This document shows, one piece after another, positions 46,501 through 51,381 of a stretch of DNA of 51,381 nt. The stretch is from Sporothrix humicola (Eukaryota; Ascomycota; Sordariomycetes; Ophiostomatales; Ophiostomataceae): contig WNYE01000146.1 in NCBI GenBank assembly GCA_021396245.1, positions 1 through 51,381 of the forward strand, in the 5' to 3' direction. The number at the start of each line of letters is the position of its first letter. Positions within the stretch are counted from its first letter, which is position 1. Made by a program: the position numbers and the translations under genes. The notes below the pieces were generated by a model. The model was not told the origin of the DNA. It saw only the letters and a list, made by a program, of their open reading frames with translations, and did no database searches.

Positions 46501-47345
46501 ACCCGAACCTGGGGGCCAACAACGACAACCTGGCGCCGCTCGTGACGAAGTTGCGCAAGTCGAGCGTCCGCAGCGGCGTGTCGCCGTCGCCTGGTGGTAG
46601 CTTATCCAGCAGAGGTGGCCCCCGCAACGGCACGGGCTTTGTGACGTCTGTGGACCAGCTCAAGATGGCTCTGTCCGGTGCGGCCGTTCACGCCAACTTG
46701 GGCAGCCGCCACGGCGAGACCCGCGGCCAAAACGAGGAAGGTGAAGGCGACGATGACAGCTCCGACAGCATGGCAAGCTATGACATTTCGGCTTCTGAGT
46801 TTTCGTTCAACCCGGCGCAGGGCAGCAACGCGGCGGCAGCAGCTGGCGCTAGCGGCGAGACATCACAGCAACCGTCGCAGCCCGATGCCGAAGGCTCATC
46901 GTTGTCTCCCACCAAGCAGGTGACGTCACCGAGCCGGAAGAGCTCGACGACGGGCGAGTTCCTGGAGGCACCCAACGGCAACAGCAATGGCGCCGGCCAG
47001 CAGCAGCACGGCAACGAAGACGAGTCCGTGCCACCGGTGCCGCCACTGCCGTCTCCAATCATCCGCGAGCAGCACCAGTTCCAGGCACAGCAGCAGGCCA
47101 ACAATGCAGCCAAGACGGCGACTCCTCCGCGCCCCATGACCTCGCCGCCAGCAAGATCGGCCTCGGCGGCCACTCAGCAGGCGACGCGGCGCAACGTCAA
47201 GAGCCGTGGGGGCGAGAGCATCCTGTCGAGCGTGCTGGGCGACGATATGGACACGCCGCCGCTGGATCTGACGTCACTGCTTAAGGGAATTGACGGCAGA
47301 GCCGGTGAGAACGGCCTCGGCAATGTCACGCGGCCGCCCTACTAA
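43572..47345 (+). CDS. efr3: EFR3, plasma membrane anchor of the PI4-kinase complex
   Basis: EFR3 sits at the inner face of the plasma membrane and, with Ypp1/TTC7, recruits the PI4-kinase Stt4 to make PI4P. One exon encodes 1257 aa. The N-terminus MHAIAQKCRPKHQVLVLKCY, followed by KPNSSELSYLLYYATSRRSK and IQKVGSFLERKTASDVWR, is the family hallmark. Its basic residues, and cysteines in animals, serve in membrane attachment. Residues 1 to about 470 and 540-850 are helical-repeat-like and interrupted by low-complexity loops. After about residue 860 the protein is disordered and rich in Ser, Gly, Asn and Gln. The start at 43572 sits in CACCATGC; the frame stays open 30 bases further upstream, but without an ATG. 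The C-terminus has a DMDTPPLDLTSLLKGIDGRA segment that may be a short conserved helix. Confidence 0.95.
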   Translation: MHAIAQKCRPKHQVLVLKCYPRTTKGTIDVKPNSSELSYLLYYATSRRSKIQKVGSFLERKTASDVWRQRIGNVQVTLKILEALIEKNPKDLPLFAPNVLKILDVILRSNDITMVESSIPTFEAFCSNHDASTLLADQLYLAQFEAVVRHYASFASTRLSPGKSRPSKPVAMRWRSAGLEAIRAVAASDALSTIAGRQYDMMVPMILENLWTDNEEFLDVLLDRAEAEEKDDNDRQLKRRNSVATVRTADTAGDTNPIALSGTAMDVDKLAEQDIGVLAMLCLKQIFISSSRSLIHYATLALLDFVKERIDQGEAVVRTSPGSREGGWSVKICGLLLRWAPVQERYIILITVMDTLARTPLSDETLDRHIALTTMIGSLLRSEESLIGLSVMDVLLGFIQHIKKLVQMPGDPAAAAAVAASEGPLPGRPDPRSPTTLAAIESASTVASKRKELLTRLQQCIGDLATHVYYADQISDMVSTILYRMKPPRSGSGTGNSTPPGEKAATEDGKTDGEGAGDSPQKGSSSHQPTVDSLFSLSVANTAVLRSIKAILLVANPKTNLGGNQTLSRNRVPIQVWEGTHWLLRDPDGQVRKAYVDALITWLDREVSHSDQRARDDSTIGSSVPTTSIIGNRPSTKNGPTSGNAGAASNLARRAVSSASNRGENGVAGGSVIKQSSSSRRRRTFFLSLLHLAIYDNALQYVDYETDIVLLHVLLYKLVDKLGVNATRYGLPMIFQLQEAIQDVETPQAKVRVGSLVHGYFWTLTEKFQFETTMVGNAIRNEVTRRRSKHFWVEGVHVPPNSLLELVGTPGMSRPQPRMPLHEIETEALLPFDDRLSLVENICAGYQETAGSPPQSPAISPSRGMNSAGGGSFNFGISAPGAAAGNGNGNNNTDFDEEVPASYRNQMMSDWSRDAVIQSVQQSAGSKSVSLSGSRTGTMATNSQAAGRTRLMANTSSGLGKEYLYANGNGVSPSASHPNLGANNDNLAPLVTKLRKSSVRSGVSPSPGGSLSSRGGPRNGTGFVTSVDQLKMALSGAAVHANLGSRHGETRGQNEEGEGDDDSSDSMASYDISASEFSFNPAQGSNAAAAAGASGETSQQPSQPDAEGSSLSPTKQVTSPSRKSSTTGEFLEAPNGNSNGAGQQQHGNEDESVPPVPPLPSPIIREQHQFQAQQQANNAAKTATPPRPMTSPPARSASAATQQATRRNVKSRGGESILSSVLGDDMDTPPLDLTSLLKGIDGRAGENGLGNVTRPPY

Positions 47346-47740
47346 ATGTGCTGTCAGTCTTGCACCTTTGTATTATTGTTTTATTGTTTTCTTGCCTTCC
47401 ATTCTTGCCTGCCTATCTTGTTTTCATCAGTCATTGTTTAAAAAAGAGTCATCACTGCATTGTATACTATTAGTTAATATTAGCACGCGCTTTCTTGGGA
47501 GGTTCCCTTTTTTTGGATATACTATTTCTTGTCTTTGTACTATGTACAGCTTATTCACTTCCTATTTTAATTATGTGCATGCCTGAGTATGGATCAACAC
47601 GAACAACAGAAGATGTACCTTTGGCGGCCTTGAACGACTGTCACCGAGTTCCGCCCTACATTGTGTTTGTCGTTCAAATCAGTTGCTAACTAACTCATTT
47701 ACCCCTAGCTCTCAACTCGTTTCCCCCAAAAGCTCCTCAT
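47346..47740. other. Convergent 3' spacer
   Basis: The 395-bp T-rich spacer lies between the stop codons of EFR3 and the beta-helix gene. No gene is seen. Confidence 0.6.
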
Positions 47741-49193
47741 CTAAAGGGGCACGGCAGAGCCACCACCGGAAAGAGCAACGGTCGAGCCGTTGAGCCACTG
47801 GCTGAGCACGGCGGAGGCGTTGTAGTACAGCGTGTGGCCGTTGCTGTGGATGTTGGACAGAGTGGAGTCGGTGTCGGTCAGGTTCTGGACGGTGGTGGTA
47901 TCGGTCAGGGTCCAGGAGCTGTGGCGGTCGAGGGCGACGTCAAAGGTGGCGTCGCCGAAGCCAGCATAGGCCTTGCCGGTCCAGGCACTATAATCCTCGA
48001 GGGACCAGGAGATGTGGCTGCCGTTGTAGGCGACGAGGTCGCCGGTCAGGTTGGACGCCTTGACGGTGGCAAAGACCTCGGCGGGCTGCAGGGCGGAGTT
48101 GTCGGCATACGAGGCATAGTAGTCGAAATCCTGGGTGATCTGGGAGTAGTTGGCGACGACGAGGACGCCCGAGGACGTGACGAGCTCGGAGCTGTCGATG
48201 GCGACGTCGATGATGGTGTTGCCGAACCACAGGCCAGGGACTGTGGTGCTGCTGCCAGCGACGGAGATCTTGCTATTCTTGAGAGTCAGGGTGGCGCCCG
48301 ACGTGCGCACAGCAGAACTGAAAATGGCAACGCCGCCGAGCAGGCCGGCAGTGGCATCGCAGTTGACCAAGGTGGCGTTCTGGGCGCCGTCCATGAAGAC
48401 GACGGGGCCGTTTTCGGACAGTGACAGCACGCTTTCGGCATAGATGGTGCCGAGCGCATAGTACGTCGCGGAGCCGATGCCAGAGCTGCGGGCGACCGAG
48501 TCATACACGAAAACATCGCCCTTGGGGGAATCGCCCGAGAAGGACGACGACCGATGGCCTCCTGAGTAGTGCTGCAGGTTGCGGCCGATAATGGTGGCGT
48601 TGCCCGAGGCGTACAGGCCATGGGAGACGGGGCCGCTGCTGTACAGCCACGAGTTGTCGACGTGCACGACGGTGTCGGTGCCATAGGCATAGACGTTGGC
48701 GGCGCCGTTGTGGACGGTGATGTTGCTGTTGCTGATCTGGGCCGTGGAGGCGTTGGCGACGTTGATGGCGGCGTTGAAGCCGTAGAAGCTGGCCTCGAGG
48801 AGGTTGCTCGAGTAGCCGTACTTGACAATGTCGACGTACTCGAGGCTCAGATCAGCGCCGTCAGCGACCAAGATCACACTTGTGTCGTTGGCATCGACAG
48901 AGAACGAGTTGTGTCCGACCGTGGTCGTGCCGTTTTCAAAGTAGTAAGCAGCGAGGACTGTGTCCAGTGAGTCAATATGGGTCCATATGAGTCCTTATGG
49001 GTCAAGATATTGTTGTCTTTCACGGCCACTTACTGTCAGAAGGCTGCACGCTGATGAAAGGCGTGTTGTAGTCGGGCACAATAGCATTGTCGGCGGCCCA
49101 ATCCGACGGTGAAATGACATCAGATGGCTCTGTGACAGTGAGGCTGGCCAGTGCCACAGCCGGCAGGGCGAGGAACGCAACAAGAGAGGACAT
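47741..49193 (-). CDS. Secreted beta-helix-like glycoprotein, function unknown
   Basis: I do not recognise a named family. Two exons, 49034-49193 and 47741-48957, give 458 aa. The 76-nt intron has donor GTAAGT, a TTGAC branch and acceptor CAG. Residues 1-17 form a signal peptide (MSSLVAFLALPAVALAS). The mature part is a series of short Val/Ile/Thr/Ser/Asn-rich strands (for example AQISNSNITVHNGAANVYAY, TLTLKNSKISV), the pattern of a right-handed parallel beta-helix as in pectate-lyase-like folds. There are about twelve N-glycosylation sequons (NGT, NDT, NAS, NIT, NAT, NYS, NLT, NGS and others). No pectate lyase or glycosidase catalytic motif is seen. It could be a cell-surface, adhesive or carbohydrate-active protein. 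The ATG at 49193 is preferred to upstream in-frame codons because the signal peptide starts there. Confidence 0.85.
48964..49003. repeat. 10-bp periodic repeat, four units, inside the beta-helix gene intron
   Basis: The four units in strict 10-bp phase are CCAGTGAGTC, AATATGGGTC, CATATGAGTC and CTTATGGGTC. They fill 40 of the 76 intron bases. One further TATGGGTC occurs at 49294-49301 in the promoter of the same gene. Confidence 0.85.
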
Positions 49194-50016
49194 GATGACG
49201 GTGAGAATTAGAGATTGGGATGAGCTGGGTACTGGCTGACTCTCTGGCAATGGCCTGAATCAAGTTGTACATCCCTTTGCAAGAGTGGCGATATATGGGT
49301 CAATATATACATGATGATCCTACTTTGGGCCATTGCCTTTTGAGTTTGTTTACATGAGCTTCCCTTCGGATAGTGGGGGACTTTACAGAACGTATTTCTC
49401 AATTCATCTTTCCGAGAATCTTAAAGAAAGCAACTCGTCATCTGCGAGTCTGGATGTCAATTTACTCACTTACAGGGAAGCTCACATGCGGGGAAGTTGA
49501 TAGGCCTGGGGCATGGAGAACAATAACCTTGACCGCAACTGACGGGTTTTCCCGAGCAAACAAGGTCGGTTCTGTGACTTGGCAAGCCATTACGGAGTAA
49601 AGTACGGAGCAAAGTACTTTATCACCGAATAATATGAAGAAAAAAAGAATGAAAAAACTAACATCTCCGCACTGTTCCCCGCCTTCCCCAGATGGGACGG
49701 TTTGGCATGGACTTATCTGCCGTTCATCTCGAGATCTACGGTGATTTAACTAGACTCCTGGGTCTGTGTTGTATTTCTGTGTTGTATTTCTGGGTTATAT
49801 TCCGGGGTAGCTGGGGTATTTCCATCAATTTCTCCATCAAGCTTAGGTGCATCATGAGGGGAAGGTTGATTTTATCTCAAAAGATGAAAGGCGAAAAGAC
49901 AAAAGACGCGTAAGCTTATATCGATTCCCGGGACCACCAGGACCACATACCGGGGCCCTGCTTCGACCACTTTCCAGGCCGAGGACCTCCCATAAAATAA
50001 GAATAAACTACCATAA
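49194..50016. promoter_or_regulatory. Upstream region of the beta-helix gene and 3' flank of the dehydrogenase
   Basis: About 820 bp without a gene. The minus strand has a TATA-like element near 49302-49309. A near-duplication of ACGGAGYAAAGT lies at 49592-49615. The right part is the 3' flank of the minus-strand dehydrogenase. Confidence 0.5.
49302..49309 (-). promoter_or_regulatory. TATA-like element (TATATATT) of the beta-helix gene
   Basis: On the minus strand TATATATT lies about 109-116 bp upstream of the ATG at 49193, a plausible TATA-box distance with a short leader. It directly adjoins a TATGGGTC motif. Confidence 0.45.
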
Positions 50017-50963
50017 TTACCACGGAAGCTGCAGGGGAGTTGGCAAATTCTGGCCCAACACAGGCTCGGCCGTTCCAATGTCTCGTGGTCCTCTCGGGGC
50101 CCAATACTGTCCCGTCTTTGAGATGTCGAGGCTGTTTGTCCACTCAAAGAGCGTTGCAGCAGCCTCATCGGGCGTGACGGCTGTTTTGTCAGTAATGTGT
50201 CGAATATTGGGCTCAAATTAGAGCCTATAAATACAAAAACGTTGAGCCTCGAGGGGAAAAAAACTCACCTCCTCCGTCGTCCCAGTACTGGTCAAAACCA
50301 ACACCCTTTGTCATTTCCGTCCGCATGAACCCGGGGTGGACAATCGACACAATCACGCCCTGCTCCTTGAGATCGAGACTCAGCAGCTTGCCCACCATGT
50401 TGAGCGCCGCCTTGGACGCATGGTGCGCATAGTTGCCGCCGCCCTCCTTCTCGTGCCGCAGCGTGATGCTGCCCGACTCGGACGACACCAGCACGACCTT
50501 GCTGCCAGCGCCGAGAAGACTGGCCTTGTGGAGAGCGTGGACAATGAAAACCGGAGCAATCGAGCTCGTCGTGTACATTTGCACCTCTTCGTCCCAGTTG
50601 GGGCCCTTGTCGTCGAGGTCCTCGGTCGTAAAATGGCCCGCCGAGATGATCTGCGAGTGGGTGTGAGTGAGTGCGCGTGCCTGCGTAGATTGTAAATCAG
50701 TTGGAGCGGTAAAGGCTTACAACCGCATCCAATGGCTTGGATTTGTCAAAGAAGCCAGAAATGGTCGTGCCGACGCTCTTGCTTGTCAAGTCGACGCTCG
50801 GGATCCATTGGACGCCGGTAGGGAAGGAGCCACCGTCGTTCACGTCTTTCGGCCCCACTGCCGACCGCGTTGTGCCAAAGACCGTCCATCCAGCTGCAGC
50901 GTATTTCTTCACAAGCGAAGCGCCGAGACCACGGGTGGCCCCGATAATGAGAACGGAGGACAT
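50017..50963 (-). CDS. Short-chain dehydrogenase/reductase
   Basis: NAD(P)-dependent oxidoreductase of the classical SDR superfamily; the substrate cannot be told. Three exons, 50721-50963, 50269-50650 and 50017-50180, give 262 aa, the usual length. Introns are GTAAGC...CAG and GTGAGT...CAG, and both phases agree. The N-terminal Rossmann motif is SVLIIGATRGLG (residues 3-14). The catalytic residues are Y155 and K159 (YAHHASK), with the Ser in VLVSSESGS upstream. HPGFMRTEM is the usual segment after the active site. The C-terminus (GQYWAPRGPRDIGTAEPVLG, ending LQLPW) is typical of a group of fungal SDRs. Exon 3 was placed by the AVTPDEAA segment, reached through a CAG acceptor. The protein should be cytosolic, since no targeting signal is visible. 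Confidence 0.93.
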
Positions 50964-51259
50964 TCTGGTAGTGGTAAGGATGATATAATATTAGATTAAC
51001 CGTATGATGGACTCAGATGCAAGGCTGCGAATGTCATGAGAGCTTCAGAGCTATCACGAAGAGGCAAGTGCCAATGTAAATGACGTAATCCAATGCGATT
51101 GCACCTGCCATCGCTGAGCCCCACCAAAATTAGCACCCCACCTATTTACAAGTCACTTCGGGACGGCGCGACTGTATCGCACCTGCCGGTTCTGTCCTTG
51201 ACAGCAACGGATGATATATGCATGGCTGATGTGTGTGTTTTTATCAGCCTCTTGTATTC
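50964..51259. promoter_or_regulatory. Upstream region of the dehydrogenase
   Basis: The minus strand should carry the promoter of the dehydrogenase. The leader next to the ATG is T/A-rich. No gene is seen before the homopolymer run starts at about 51260. Confidence 0.45.
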
Positions 51260-51264
51260 TTTTT

Positions 51265-51297
<33 letters not shown>

Positions 51298-51381
51298 ATT
51301 TTACGGCCCCAATTTGTATTTAAATTTGTTAAAAAAAAAAAAATAAACAACAATTTTGGGAAAAAAAATATACAAATTTAT
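51260..51381. repeat. Homopolymer-rich right edge of the contig
   Basis: A run of 15 T (51260-51274) is followed directly by 21 G (51275-51295). After that comes an AT-rich tail with runs of A (51331-51343 and 51361-51368). It resembles the left edge in style. It is most likely an assembly end, and no telomere repeat is present. Confidence 0.8.

Noticed and set aside
45147..46502. 451-codon open frame opposite EFR3
   Set aside because: Antisense shadow of a clearly conserved gene. The product is His/Arg/Ala-rich without any family features.

Overview
The window is nuclear DNA of a filamentous ascomycete (Pezizomycotina). The genes look like Sordariomycetes genes, but that rank is my inference. 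They have short introns, mostly 50-100 nt, with GTRNGT donors, a CTAAC or TTGAC branch site close to the acceptor and mostly YAG acceptors. The codon table is standard and third positions favour C and G. Leaders are long and pyrimidine-rich. All ten recognised or well-supported products are typical of this group. Both edges carry long homopolymer runs next to odd AT-rich tails, so the window is probably one complete short assembly contig.

Layout, left to right. (1) 809-2442, plus: a two-exon Ser/His-rich protein of unknown function. (2) 2443-12498: about 10 kb with no supportable gene, between two convergent 3' ends. It holds purine and pyrimidine tracts and several short tandem and inverted repeats. 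(3) 12499-13378, minus: splicing factor ISY1, whose first coding exon is only the ATG. It is followed by tRNA-Thr(AGT) at 13765-13837. (4) 14436-16528, plus: a secreted or vacuolar calcineurin-like phosphoesterase. (5) 16962-18513, minus: the oligosaccharyltransferase subunit WBP1, divergent from the 9.5-kDa complex I subunit at 19230-19555, plus. (6) 20191-28737, minus: a giant PH-BEACH-WD40 protein (BPH1 type) of 2780 aa after removal of a stop-free 57-nt intron. (7) 30644-32518, minus: saccharopine reductase LYS9 in nine exons, with a GCN4/CPC-1 type site 203 bp upstream of its ATG. It is divergent from (8) a cerevisin-type subtilase at 35207-37121, plus. (9) 37956-40745, plus: a 929-aa disordered protein. 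(10) 43572-47345, plus: EFR3. (11) 47741-49193, minus: a secreted, heavily glycosylatable beta-helix-like protein. (12) 50017-50963, minus: a short-chain dehydrogenase.

There is no biosynthetic cluster or operon-like logic. The genes serve separate housekeeping roles: splicing, N-glycosylation, respiration, endomembrane traffic, lysine synthesis, vacuolar proteolysis and PI4P signalling at the plasma membrane. I found no mobile element, CRISPR array or virus. The most unusual parts are the 10-kb desert, the ATG-only exon of ISY1, the stop-free intron in the BEACH gene, the beta-helix protein with a 10-bp periodic repeat in its intron, and the two uncharacterised low-complexity proteins. All gene models were spliced by hand from reading frames and splice motifs. 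No homology search was possible.
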